Shown here: piece after piece, positions 35,488 through 47,473 of the stretch | How the letters are laid out: every line of letters begins with the position of its first letter | Numbering within the stretch: position 1 is the stretch's first letter | Assembly: GCA_963921825.1 (NCBI GenBank) | Contig: OY997594.1 | Span: forward strand, 43,580,557-43,644,556 | DNA: 64,000 bases | Reading direction: 5' to 3' | DNA from: Erodium maritimum | Taxonomy: Eukaryota; Streptophyta; Magnoliopsida; Geraniales; Geraniaceae | The notes under the pieces: generated by a model | The model's input: only the letters and a program-made list of their open reading frames with translations | Told to the model about the DNA's origin: nothing | The model's database searches: none | Position numbers and translations under genes: made by a program

Positions 35488-36836
35488 TCTTTTTATAAGA
35501 GAAAATTTATTAAGCTCTTGTCCTTTTGAGATGGAAAAACAAGGAAAAGAGAGGAACCCGAAAAAGGGCCTCATCCTCAAGACAACAAAAAAACTCAAAA
35601 GAGCTAACAAACAACTCTCAATCGAGCTGAAACCTCCCACACGGAGGAACATAACAAAACAAACGAGAAATCACCAAAAACACCACAAGAAATTAGAGCA
35701 CGACCCAAGCTACAAACAAAATTTTGAAAAAAAACCCATCCCACTATAGGGTACTGTTGGGTCTCGAGGTATGGTTGGAGACGAACCAACTCGCAGCGGA
35801 AAATCAATGAAAACCAAGAGACGATTAAACCATGAAACAACTAACAAAGAATAGATTCACAAGAGAAAAATCCAGCACTATTTCTTACCAAAACAAGAAC
35901 ACCGGTTAACGAATGATTGGCTTGAGTCTCCAAGACGCCTACGCATCCACATGGGAATCAAAGCCACGTAGTTCTTCTCTTTGAGGACTCAAGAACACAA
36001 AAATGGAGGTGAAAACTAGCCAAACCCGAAATGGTCATGGAAGAGGGAGAGAAAATGTGTTTCCTATTCTTGTCTTGTGTTTGTTATGTTGAAAAAAGAT
36101 GACTTAAACATAACAAAACCCATACTTGTCCAACTAAAGGCATGGGACAAGTATGGTGTCAAGTAAGGTGTAAATAGGACAAAGTATGGCAAGACAAGAT
36201 TGGGTTAGGTGGTGAATCACCAACACCTTAATCTTTGTCTTGCTTACTTAGTACTAATTAATCAAGACTTGATTAATTAGTTCCATGGGCCTTGGTTGCA
36301 TGGGCCTTTCATGGGCCTCTTGGAACATGGCCCGTGGCCATTTCCAACGAGGTCCCGTGATTCGCTCATCGCCTCCAAGCCTTCCATACCGGAAATGTCC
36401 AACATTATCCGACGCGATCAATCCCAAGACTCCAAGCCTTGTCTCGATCCGTAAAGTCCTATTCACTTACGGGCACATGACCCAAAACCCAGTTTTGGTC
36501 ATGTCCCGAAACAACTCCCTTTTGGCCATTCTCCATAAATGTGTCAATGAGTTTCATCCTCCGGTGTGACCCTTAGGTTTATGCATGTCAATAGATCAAC
36601 GTAAAATCCCATTTTACTTTATCCTATTTAAGTGGCAACTAACGAGACTTTAGTATTGCCTGACACTGCATAACGAATCGACCCTGTCGATTCTAACATT
36701 TCCGTCGTCCCTGTCATTATCCTTTTATCTCCGATATCCTGATTGAGATAAGGCATAGAGCCGTCATCCTTATTATTCTCAATCACTGTTCCTTGATATG
36801 TGAGATGACTGAATATATGATACCCAGTATCATGTG

Positions 36837-38175
36837 TGTCACGCCCCAATTCCAGTAAACCGAACTCGGGACGCGAACATTTAAAACATAAAACACTTGA
36901 AACCTGTTTTGAATAAAACTCTGAAATTACCATTTAGTTATCAAAAATAATAATATTTACAATACCAAAAACGTCCCAACAAGTGGACGAGGTACAATAT
37001 CCGTCACTAGACTCAACAAAAAATAAAGACCAGACTCCGCTCCGAGCTCCACAAGCTTCAAGAGCTCACCTAGTCCATTCGGTGATCAGTACCTGTAGGA
37101 AAAGCAGCTAGGGGTGAGCGTTCGCTCACCTCCACGGATAACAGACTGACTATGGCATAATTAGTAGATAAAGCCAATAACACCAAAACCAAACCCAAAA
37201 CCGGGAACATAATTTCCAACTCAAGTAACCCAACTGACATACCACCTGATACTTCCTCAACAGACCCAACGCTCGATAACGTAACGTAGACCCGACACAA
37301 CTATCGACGACCTCCTCTAAGGACACGACAGAAGGACTACACAACGCCAAACAAGATCACAAAGGATCGCACACCAGTTGCTCAATAACCAATCTCAATC
37401 AGGTCAAGGATCGACCTATCGCAATTCCTCGACACGAAGTCGAATCAGGCTGTCGACCTATCGCAATTCATCGACACCAAGTCGGATCAGGCTGTCGACC
37501 TATCGCAGTTCATCGACACTAAGTCGGATCAGGCTGTCGGCCTATCATACTCACAACTTCAGGTAACCACAATCACAATCACATGCAAGTTCAACAAACA
37601 GGCGCTCAAGGCCACTCAAGACGCCTCAACAGTTAAGACTCGGGTTCAACAACCCCACGGGCACTCACGACCACTCACGACATACCAACAATCTTCCTCT
37701 CCACACATTTCCCCCCCAAAACTAACACCACCACTTATTGGACAAGTGGAAAGGTGGGTCCCACATATTTTGGAAAATATCTACTTGATATTTTCCAATC
37801 AGATTCGCGAAAAACGGACGTTTCGGGCCCCGAACGGGCACTTTTCCCAAGAAATTACGAAACTTGATGGGCTACAAGGAAACTGCTCAACTAAGACCGC
37901 TGCGACGACGGCTAAGCTTTTTGGATCCAAAATGGTCCTCGAATGGACCAAAACGTCGCTCGGTTGACTTTTCCAACGAAAAGTCAACATTTCCCAAATT
38001 GATCAGAAAGTTGCCCTGAGTCCCCCGGAACTCATTTTGGTCGATAACTGGGTCCAGTTAAGTCCGGTATGACCCTCGGGGTCAAATTAGGTTAGATTAA
38101 GTGTCTGTCTCAAAAAAATTAAATTTTCCTGTTTTTCGCAGGTTTGACTGGCGTTGACCGGAAGTGGTTATTACA
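36837..38175 (-). repeat. 3' LTR of the Tekay-like element (internally deleted)
   Basis: It is 1339 bp against 2855 for its partner. It joins the part matching up to about 44583 directly to the part matching from about 46158, so roughly 1.5 kb were lost. It keeps three units of a 46-bp tandem repeat (about 37401-37545) where the other LTR keeps two. Confidence 0.92.
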
Positions 38176-41100
38176 GTCTACCCCCCTTAAAGGAATTTCG
38201 TCCGCAAAATTTAAAATAGACGTACCTCGGGAGTCGAACAGGCCGGGATACTTCGCGCGAACCTCGTCCTCGCGTTCCCACGTCGACTCAGCCCCGTGAT
38301 GTTTCCACTGCACTCGGACCAAGCGGATAATCTTGCCTCCCCGTAGGACCTGCTCCCGCGTGTCCATGATCCGAACCGGCTGCTCCTCATAGGAGACATC
38401 GTCAGCCACCTCGATATCGGTCCACTCAATGATGTGGGAGGGGTCTGCGTTGTACTGCCGCAACTGGGATACGTGGAAGACGTTATGGACTCTCCCAAGC
38501 TGCGGTGGCAACGCCAGACGATAAGCCACTGCTCCCACTCTGCCCAAGATCTCGAACGGGCCTATGTACCTCGGGGCCAACTTGCCCCCGCTGCGTCTGA
38601 ACCGCACCAGCCCCTTCCTCGGGCTCAACTTCAGGAACACGTGATCCCCGACTGCAAACTCAAGAGGTCGACGTCGCCTGTCGGCATAACTCTTCTGCCG
38701 ACTCTGCGCGGTCCTCAACCGATCGCGTATCAACGCGACCTTCTTCGTCGTCTCTCTGACAAGATCTGGCCCCAGCAGACTCTTGTCCCCCACCTCCTCC
38801 CAACACACTGGCGATCGACACGGCCTCCCATACAACGCTTCGAATGGTGCCATCCCGATACTGGCCTGGAAGCTGTTGTTGTAGGCGAACTCGGCCAACG
38901 GAAGGTGGGTCTCCCATGATCCCCTGAAATCCAGCACACATGCTCGCAGCATGTCCTCCAATATCTGAATAGTGCGCTCGGACTGACCGTCTTTCTGGGG
39001 GTGATGTGCTGGACTGAGTAGAACTTCGGTCCCCAACGCTCTCTGCAGACTCGACCAAAACCTGGATGTGAAGCGGGGATCCCTGTTAGACACTATCGAC
39101 ACCGGGACCCCATGGAGACGCACTATCTCCTGAACGTACAAGCTGCTCAACTTGTCGACCGGGTCAGTTATCCTCATAGCCAGGAAGTGGGCCGACTTGG
39201 TCAACCGGTCGACTACCACCCACACGACGTCGTTTCCCTTCGGCGATCTCGGTAGTCCACACACGAAGTCCATAGTAATGTGCTCCCACTTCCACTGAGC
39301 AATCGGTAGTGGCTGTAACAATCCCGCTGGACGCTGATGCTCGGCCTTCACCTGCTGACAGACGAGGCATCTCGACACATACTCTGCGACTGCTCTCCTC
39401 ATCCCGCGCCACCAGAAGTGCCGTCTGAGGTCACGGTACATCTTGGTGCCTTCCGGGTGCAATGTAAGACGCGAATGATGTGCCTCTCGTAACACGACGT
39501 CTCTACAGTTAACCGGCACGAACAGCCCCCCGCGGTACCGTAACCCCCAATAAGTACTATCCTCCCAGCCCACCACCTCGTCACCCCTGACGACTCTCTC
39601 GCGGATCTCTGACTCCTCGACGTCCTCCGACTGCGCCTCCAACACTTGGGCAAGCAGTGAGGGCTGAGCCACCAATGAGCACATGGCCACAGCGCCCGTA
39701 ATCTCCTCTAGCTCGAGCCTGAACGTGCTCAGCTCCCCCATCATGCCCCACTCTCGGACTGATATGCTGGCGAGGCTCGGAACCGACTTCCTACTCAAGG
39801 CGTCGGCGACCACGTTCGCCTTGCCCGGATGGTAGTGTAGCTCGAAGTCGTACTCCTCGAGTAGTTCCATCCACCGTCGCTGACGCATGTTCAGGTCTCG
39901 CTGGGAAAATATGTACTTGAGGCTCTTGTGATCCGAGAACACCTGAAACCCCTCGCCATACAGATAATATCGCCAGCTCTTTAGCGCAAACACGACTGCT
40001 GCTAGCTCCAAGTCGTGGATAGGATAGTTGCGCTCGTGCGTCTTCAACTGTCTGGAGCCATAAGCCACAACTCTGCCCAACTGCATCAGTACGCAGCTCA
40101 GTCCCTCTCCGGACGCATCACAATAGACATCATAACCGACCCCTCGCTCGGGCACCACTAATACTGGAGCGGTAGTCAGTCGAGTCTTCAACTCCGTGAA
40201 TGCCCGTTCACAGTCCTCCATCCACACAAATCTGGTTCCCTTGCGCGTCAGCAGAGTCATCGGCACGGCTAGTCGCGCAAAATCCTGTACGAATCGCCGA
40301 TAGTAGCCTGCCAATCCCAGAAAGCTGCGGATCTCGAAGACACTCGTGGGCCATGCCCACTTCGAGACCGTGTCGATCTTCGACGCATCGACCAGGATGC
40401 CGTCATGGGACACGATGTGCCCGAGGAATTTCACCTCAGAGAGCCAGAACTCGCACTTCTCCCGGTTGGCATATAGCTGATGCTCGCGCAGTAGTGTCAG
40501 AACAACCCTCAGATGTGACTTATGCGCCGCACGTTCTGCGAATATATCAGGATGTCGTCCACGAACACCACCACAAACTGATCTAGGTACAGCCGGAAGA
40601 TGCTGTTCATCAGGTCCATGAACGCTGCAGGTGCGTTCGTTAGTCCGAATGGCATCACCAGGAACTCGTAGTGCCCATAGCGTGTCCAGAATGCAGTCTT
40701 TGCGACGTCCCCCTCACGGACTCGCAACTGATAATAACCGGATCGCAGATCGATCTTCGAGAAGTAGGCCCCCCTCTCAACTGGTCGAACAAGTCATCGA
40801 TCCTCGGCATCAGGTATCGGTTCTTCACCGTAACCCGGTTCAGCTTCCGGTAATCTATACACATCCGTAGCTCTCCACTCTTCTTCTTCACGAAGAGTGC
40901 TGGTGCTCCCCACGGTAATACACTCGGACGGATAAACCCCTTCTGCTGAAGCTCCTCTAGCTGACGCTTCAGCTCAATCAACTCTGCCGGCGCAAACCTG
41001 TAAGGCGCCATCGATATCGCCGTTGTCCCCGGCACTAGTTCAATCCCGAACTCCACCTCACGAACTGGTGGCAACCCGCTCAACTCCTCAGGAAAGACCT

Positions 41101-41690
41101 CGGGGAACTTGCATACTACTCTCGGTAACTCTCGGCTCTGCACAGCCGGTACTTCCTCCTCTGCGGACAACGCCGACAGGAGGACCCCACTCTTACTCCC
41201 CAGCACACACGTCACCTTCGTACCACCCACTGACACTGTCACTCCTCGCCTGTAGCAATCGATATTGGCTCGGTACCTCGACATCCAATCCATTCCCAAG
41301 ATCACATCAAAGGTAGTCATCCCCAACACGAGAAGATCACCAGGGCAAGGACAGTCTGCGACTCTAATCTCGCAGGCACGACACACCCTAGTCAAAGATA
41401 CGCCACCCCCAACTGGGGTGTCCAGGCATAGGGGTGGACTCAACGGCTCTAAGCTCAACCCCAACCTCTCACCACAACCCGACGAAATAAAAGAGTGCGA
41501 CGCCCCGGTATCAAATAAGAATAACGCCCATAAATAATACAATAAACACGTACCCTGGATGGTCTTGCGGTACGTGCTAGATCCTGGGGCTCTGGAGTCG
41601 GTGACTGCATACACTCTCCCCTGCGAGACCTGCTGCCTCTGACCCGGCGCACTGGCTGCTGAATACCCGTGACTCTGCTGCTGTCTCGGA
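38119..41690 (-). pseudogene. Tekay-like pol (protease, RT, RNase H, integrase, chromo-like end), few frameshifts
   Basis: Protease [10 protein letters not shown] lies near 41510. RT starts near 40960 (YRKLN), shifts frame in a run of six G near 40785, carries FVDD ([12 protein letters not shown] near 40580) and shifts again near 40523. From about 40500 to 38119 one frame is open: RNase H (DASGEGLSCVL), zinc-binding integrase N-terminus (HPEGTKMYRDLRRHFWW), integrase catalytic residues in ITMDFVCG, VSNRDPRF and SERTIQILEDML, and a C-terminal chromo-like segment (STWEREDEVRAKYPGLF). The open frame runs on into the LTR. Catalytic residues are intact; only frameshifts block translation. Confidence 0.92.
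38176..38196 (-). other. Polypurine tract of the Tekay-like element
   Basis: On the minus strand TTTAAGGGGGGTAGAC abuts the LTR start TGTAATAACC. It primes plus-strand synthesis. Confidence 0.85.
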
Positions 41691-43014
41691 ATCGGTGCGC
41701 TCGTAGAAGGCTGTGACGACCTCGGCTGCTGAATTTGTCGAGGGCGACCCTTGGGCGACTAACTGTCCGCGACTGCTGCGGTCTCTGCGCTGATGTCGCT
41801 CCCAACGGCACCATGCCATAGTGTGTCCAACCCGGCCGCACCGGAAACAGCTGGTCTCGTCGGCTCTCGACCCCGAGCCCTGGCCTGTGCGGCTAGTCGC
41901 TGGTAGTGTCGCAGGCCCTCCCTTCGCCGGACAATCTCGCTGTAAGTGGCCTGGCTGCCCGCAGTGATAGCATGTCGGCCTCCTCTCTGAGGCGACTGGC
42001 CCCACCGATGCTACTGACCCCTGCTGTCTCGATCCACCCTGATGGGGCGGTGGTCAGAAGAACCCCGTGGTCCTCTGTCTCCGTGAGTCTCGTGAGTCGG
42101 ACGGCCCTGCAAAGCTGGTCGGCCGCTGTCGAACCTCGCGGGTCCTGGCCGCATCGCGAATACCCTGCTCCACCGTCGCTGCGGTGTCCACGAGATCTGT
42201 ATACTTCCGCAATCTCAAGGCGAGGACCCTGTCCCGAATCACCGGTCTCATTCCCCCTGGAACCGCAGGCAACGGTTCTGCTCGGTAGTCACCATCTCCG
42301 GCGCGAATCTGGTCAAGGCCGTGAATCTGGCCTCGTATTCCGCCACTGTCAACCCTCCCTGCTCCAGGTCTAGAAACTGCCGATGTCGCTCCAGCCGAGC
42401 CGACTCGGGAAAGTACTGTGCCGGAAACACCTCCTGGAAGATGCTGTAGTCGTATCCGACCATGTCCTTCACACGCCCCCACCAGTGGTAGGCGCTGTCT
42501 CTCAGCTGATGGGCCGCGAAGGACACTTTGCGACGGCCATTCTCGATACCTGATGTATCCAGGTCTCGCGTGACCTGCTCTAGCCACCTCTCGACTAGGT
42601 CGGGGTTCGGCTCCCCGACAAATGTAGGTATCCCGAGCTTTAGGAAGTCCAGTAGTGCCCGGGAGGTGTGATCCTCTGTCTGACCGGGCCTCACCAGGAC
42701 CGCGGCTGCCTCTGGAGCTGGTGAAGCCGACTCTCGGTTGGCGATGACCGCCACCAAACTCTGGAATGTCCTGGTCAACTCATCCAGGGCAGTCATAACG
42801 GGAGGGTCCGCGACCGGCGGAACACTGGGTGTGCCTGTAGACGGTCCCGCGTGCTTCTCCTGTCTTCTCCGACAGGAGTGTGCTGCGCCTCCGCGTACTC
42901 GGCGGGCTCAACGGTTGGCATCCTTCCCGGTGTCCCCGTTGACCGTCCCCGCCGGCCTCGCGTGGGCGCCCGACCCCGTGTTCCCGCTGCTCGTCCTCGT
43001 CTACCGCGAGCCAT
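41691..43014 (-). pseudogene. Tekay-like gag, broken by frameshifts
   Basis: It starts MARGRRGRAAGTRGRAPTRG at 43014, an Arg/Gly-rich N-terminus. The frame shifts before 42796, where the capsid domain is open (42796-42248; AYHWWGRVKDMVGYDY, RFTALTRFAPEMV). It shifts again into the segment ending near 42054 (IRDRVLALRLRKYTDLVDT), then reads two CCHC knuckles (CYHCGQPGHLQRDC near 41970 and CFRCGRVGHTMAWC near 41850). The frame must shift once more near 41650 to reach protease. In a live element it forms the capsid. Confidence 0.9.
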
Positions 43015-43766
43015 AGTCAGTATCCTCTTCACGGATACACGCAAACGTTCAGTTTGCGAACTCAAATTAAAGACAATAAGTTCAAACACACTAACGTTCA
43101 CGCGGTCTACGCTTACTCTAGCGCGCTTAACACTAATACGTCCCACCGCTCAAGCTATAATACTTTAAATATTAGCATTAGTAAAAGAAACCTCAAAGAG
43201 ACCGCACCAACGTGCACCAAACACGCGACGACAAACCGAACCACAAAACGAAGCAACGACCACCAAACACATAATACAGTAGGGCAACTAAAGACCGACC
43301 TCAATCATAAGCCAACACGGCCAACAACAACACAACCTCACGACCCCCCGCTCACCGGGCAACCCAAAGTCGAACCTTGCCCACCGGGCTAACCAAAATC
43401 AAAACATACGCCCACAGGGCCAATCAAGTTTAAAACACGCCAACAGGGTCGACAATTTTTAAAACTTTCACCTTTTCACCTTAAAACCTCATTTCTTGAC
43501 ATCATGTAGTTACAACCCGGTCCAGGCGTCCCCGAACTACATTGTACCGACTTGACATCAACACCGTCACGTTCGACTACAGGAGCGCTCCTGAGTCGAC
43601 CCGCGACAGTTTAAAAACAGTTCACGCAACCACACACAATCAGTATGCCAGCAACAAAATACTGCAACATACGCACAAACAAAACAAGACTCAAGACATG
43701 ACGGGTCTACACTGACTCAACTCTCCCACCTAATTGACGGACAGTCCGAGGTGTGAAACCTCGAGC
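43015..43766 (-). other. Leader of the Tekay-like element
   Basis: Untranslated sequence between primer site and gag on the minus strand. It has recurring CC(A/C)ACAGGG(T/C) phrases near 43370-43450. No protein was recognised. Confidence 0.6.
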
Positions 43767-43778
43767 TCTGATACCAAG
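43767..43778 (-). other. Primer binding site of the Tekay-like element
   Basis: On the minus strand TTGGTATCAGAGCTC follows the LTR, complementary to initiator tRNA-Met. Confidence 0.88.
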
Positions 43779-43779
43779 C

Positions 43780-46634
43780 TATCACGCCCCAATTCCAGTA
43801 AACCGAACTTGGGACGAGAACATTTAAAACATAAAACACTTGAAACCTGTTTTGAATAAAACTCTGAAATTACCATTTAGTTATCAAAAATAATAATATT
43901 TACAATACCAAAAACTTCCCAACAAGTGGACGAGGTACAATATCCGTCATTGGACTCAACAAAAAATAAAGACCAGACTCCGCTCCGAGCTCCACAAGCT
44001 TCAAGAGCTCACCTAGTCCGTCCGGTGATCAGTACCTGTAGGAAAAGAAGCTAGGGGTGAGTGTTCGCTCACCTCCACGGATAACAGACTGACTATGGCA
44101 TAATTAGTAGATAAAGCCAGTAACACCAAAACCAAACCTAAAACCGGGAACATAATTTCCAACTCAAGTAACCCAACTGACATACCACCTGATACTTCCT
44201 CAACAGACCCAACGCTCGATAACGTAACGTAGACCCGACACAACTATCGACGACCTCCTCCAAGGACACGATAGAAGGACTACACAACGCCAAACATGAT
44301 CACAAAGGATCGTACACCAGCTGCTCAGTAACCAATCTCAATCAGGTCAAGGATCGACCTATCGCAATTCCTCGACACGAAGTCGGATCAGGCTGTCGAC
44401 CTATCGCAGTTCATCGACACTAAGTCGGATCAGGCTGTCGACCTATCATACTCACAACTTCAGGTAACCACAATCACAATCACATGCAAGTTCAACAAAC
44501 AGGCGCTCAAGGTCACTGAAGACGCCTCAACAGTCAAGACTCGGGTTCAACAACCCCACGGGCACTCACGGCCACTCACGACATAGCAACGGTCAAGACT
44601 CGGGTTCAACAACCCCACGGGCACTCACGGCCACTCAAGACACACCAACGGTCAAGACTCGGGTTCAACAACCCCACGACACTCACGACCACCCCAAAAC
44701 ACCAACAGTAAAACACGGGCACTCACGGCCACCCAAGACACCAATTTAAATAAAACGGGCTCTCATGGCCACCCAAGACACCAACAATCAAATACGGGCT
44801 CTCATGGCCACCCAAGACACCAATTTAAATAACACGGGCTCTCATGGACACCCAAGACACCAACAATCAAATACGGGCTCTCATGGCCACCCAAGACATA
44901 AATTAAACAGTCAACCTCTGGGCATGGTCATATGCCTCCAGTAATTCTAATATCGCTAAGTTCTCTGTTCCTACGACACTACTAAGTGTCACATTCTTTT
45001 CTCATAAACGCTACATTCCCGTATCATGCTTTCCTAGTATTTAAAATAAACCTACTCAACCCACGACACCCCGGTGTCACATGCAATTCTACTGTTAACT
45101 TTCCCTAATCAGGGCCGAGATCCGGCTACTTTTCCCTACCTCGTATACAACTCCAAAAGTGCTCCACTAAGTCTCGATGTGATCCCAGTCACTCGCCGAG
45201 CTTCCCTTTGCCTCGGTCCTCAGCACGATCTAAAAGAACACAATTTTTAAAGCACTTTTAAACTAGAAGGAATAAGCCGAAATTTAATAAACTTAACGCC
45301 CAAATGTAACCCCGACAATGTCGATCACTCCCAAACTTTCCAATTACTCGACATTGTCGATAAGGGACCCATAAAGGCCCGATTCGCCCGACATGGCGAA
45401 TCTGCCCGGGTTTTGTAAATGGCCTTCCGGGGCTCCAAAAGCCCCCGTTTTCGTTTCTTTGGTCTTAGAATAGTTCAAGGAACCCAATGCACTTGACGGG
45501 ATCAAATTCCGACTTCCGAGTCGATTAATTAACGTTTAAAGTTTCTAAAACCCGTTAATTACAACTTTTCCAATTTAATTCCAAATTTCGATTTGGTTAA
45601 GGATAAATGGTCCGGGGAACGTTTTAAACCACCCGAACACTAAACCCGAGCACCCGAGCACGTGGGCCCCACCCGACCCACTTGGCCGTGATCCCTAGGG
45701 TTCAAAGGGGGCTCGGCCACCATGGTGGTGGCTGGTCCCAACTCCGGCCAGCCACCCCATGGCCGGCCGACCACCACCCACGGTTGCCGGAGCTCCTCCC
45801 GAGCCTCCGGTCACCGGAAAACGCCATCCTTCCCCTCCAAACACCTCCAAAACGTCTCCAACAATTCCCCCAACCTCACTACAACCCTAACTCATCATTT
45901 TTAACCAAACTCTAACATGTGAAAATTATCAAAGCGACGATCGGTTTAGTACAAACCGTAGAGGAAGACGAGGGGAAGACGAGTGTTCCTTGTCTTGAGA
46001 CGATCCAATGGTTCAATCTCTCCCAACACTAACCCTTTTCTCCTTCTCTCTTCTTCTTCTTCTCCTTCTCTCTCTAAACACTCTCTTCCTTTTTCTATTT
46101 CAAACAACTAACACAATTTCTATTTTTTTTCTCTTTTAACCACATGTGGCCGGCCATGTCTTCCTCTCCACACATTTTCCCCCCAAAACTAACACCACCA
46201 CTTATTGGACAAGTGGCAAGGTGGGTCCCACACATTTTGGAAAATATCTACTTGCAATCAGATTCGCGAAAAACGGACGTTTCGGGACCCGAACGGGCAC
46301 TTTTCCCAAGAAATTACGAAACTTGACGGGCTACAAGGAAACGGCTCAACTAAGACCGCTGCGACGACGGCTAAGCTTTTTGGATCCAAAATGGTCCTCA
46401 AATGGGCCAAAACGTCGCTTGGTTGACTTTTCCACCAAAAAGTCAACATTTCCCAAATTGATCAGAAAGTTGCCCTGAGTCCCCCGGAACTCATTTTGGT
46501 CGATAACGGGGTCAACTTAAGTCCGGTATGACCCTCGGGGTCAAATTAGGTTAGATTAAGTGTCTGTCTCAAAAAATTTAAATTTTCCTGTTTTTCGCAG
46601 GTTTGACTAGTGTTGACCGGAAGTGGTTATTACA
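43780..46634 (-). repeat. 5' LTR of the Tekay-like element, 2855 bp
   Basis: The full-length LTR; its inner terminal dinucleotide (plus strand) is TA instead of TG. It contains tandem repeats: two 46-bp units with TCGACCTATCGCA at about 44354-44450, three units with AGACTCGGGTTCAACAACCC at 44537-44680 and about seven units with CGGGCTCTCATGGCCACCC at 44700-44900. Confidence 0.93.
44537..44905. repeat. Tandem repeat block in the Tekay-like LTR
   Basis: Three roughly 57-bp units (AAGACTCGGGTTCAACAACC) are followed by about seven 28-32-bp units (ACGGGCTCTCATGGCCACCC with AAGACACCAA). This block is absent from the partner LTR because of its deletion. Confidence 0.85.
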
Positions 46635-47473
46635 ATGTGCATGGCCATGCTATTCTTTCAGTCACTCTCGATCAAGCGGCCGAGAACCGATATCTTTCTC
46701 ATACCTCAGTATGAGGGATAAATCCCTTAACCGTCTTTCGTGTCACTCATGTAGCCCGTCCCCAAGCCAATCCTGGCCGTTATGGAAGCCCTGTTACGGA
46801 CAACGTTAGGCTCAGGTCAAACTCAGTTGTTGACTACATAGCGATCACAAAGACTCCTTGGTCTAAGGATACATGACAAGCTACGACAATGAATATGTTC
46901 ATGACTTGATCTATGGCACATATTCATGTCGAGTCGTCCTTGTGTTGTCCAACATGATATCTATGATCAGACTCCGGAATCCCATTCCAATGACCAACAG
47001 AACGTAAGCCATAAAGAGCCATCTTTCATACTAGTCGCTTCTAGTAAATATTTGTTGACTAGGGACCCATCGAGTGTGATCTATCTCGATCTATGGTTCT
47101 ATTCGCATGGTGGGCATAGATCAGAGCACACATCGATATATTACTCCAACACATAAGTAATATAAAGCCGCTTTAATTTTATTTCTAATGATGATATATA
47201 CATTTGGACATTTAGGATTGAACTACGGGCACTAAGACTAACAGGTACAACAAAACTAACACCTAGAAACGGGACCAAACGAACGAATCAGACTAAAGCT
47301 AGATCGTCACTATAAACATACGAAACTTCAGTCTCTCCTTGAACCCCGTCCCCAAAACTCAAGGTCTTAACCAACTGATTAAATACCATGGCCAACCAAG
47401 CTTTCAAGGAAAGTTGACCCACCTTACCAGCCAAAAAGATTGAAACCACATCGCCTTTATCCTTGCTACAAGA

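Larger units (their letters stand above)
36837..46634 (-). mobile_element. Tekay/Del-like Gypsy chromovirus, nearly intact
   Basis: A 9798-bp element on the minus strand is flanked by ATGTG (36832-36836, 46635-46639). It has a long LTR at each end (36837-38175, internally deleted, and 43780-46634), an initiator-Met primer site, gag, protease, RT, RNase H, integrase and a C-terminal chromo-like segment, and a polypurine tract. Protein order and the ending of pol fit the Tekay/Del clade. Only a handful of frameshifts break the gag-pol frame. Confidence 0.95.
35755..47243 (-). mobile_element. Solo LTR of the Tork-like Copia family, split by a Gypsy element
   Basis: The sequence 35755-36836 plus 46640-47243 is the reverse complement of the 1688-bp LTR at 2147-3834, nearly identical where compared. 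It is flanked directly by GGTAC on both sides (35750-35754, 47244-47248). No internal Copia sequence is present, so it is a solo LTR made by recombination between two LTRs. It is interrupted by the Gypsy element at 36837-46634. Confidence 0.95.

Noticed and set aside
37401..37545. CRISPR-like regular repeats with the phrase TCGACCTATCGCA
   Set aside because: The units are directly adjacent with no unique spacers and occur inside a retrotransposon LTR of a plant; they are ordinary tandem repeats.
38434..38919. Plus-strand frames of 90-160 residues over the Gypsy pol (also at 40200, 41023, 41906 and 42851)
   Set aside because: They lie antisense to the conserved minus-strand polyprotein and are GC-biased shadows.
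43054..43392. Thr/Asn-rich plus-strand frame next to the Gypsy gag
   Set aside because: It is antisense to the untranslated leader and has no recognisable features.
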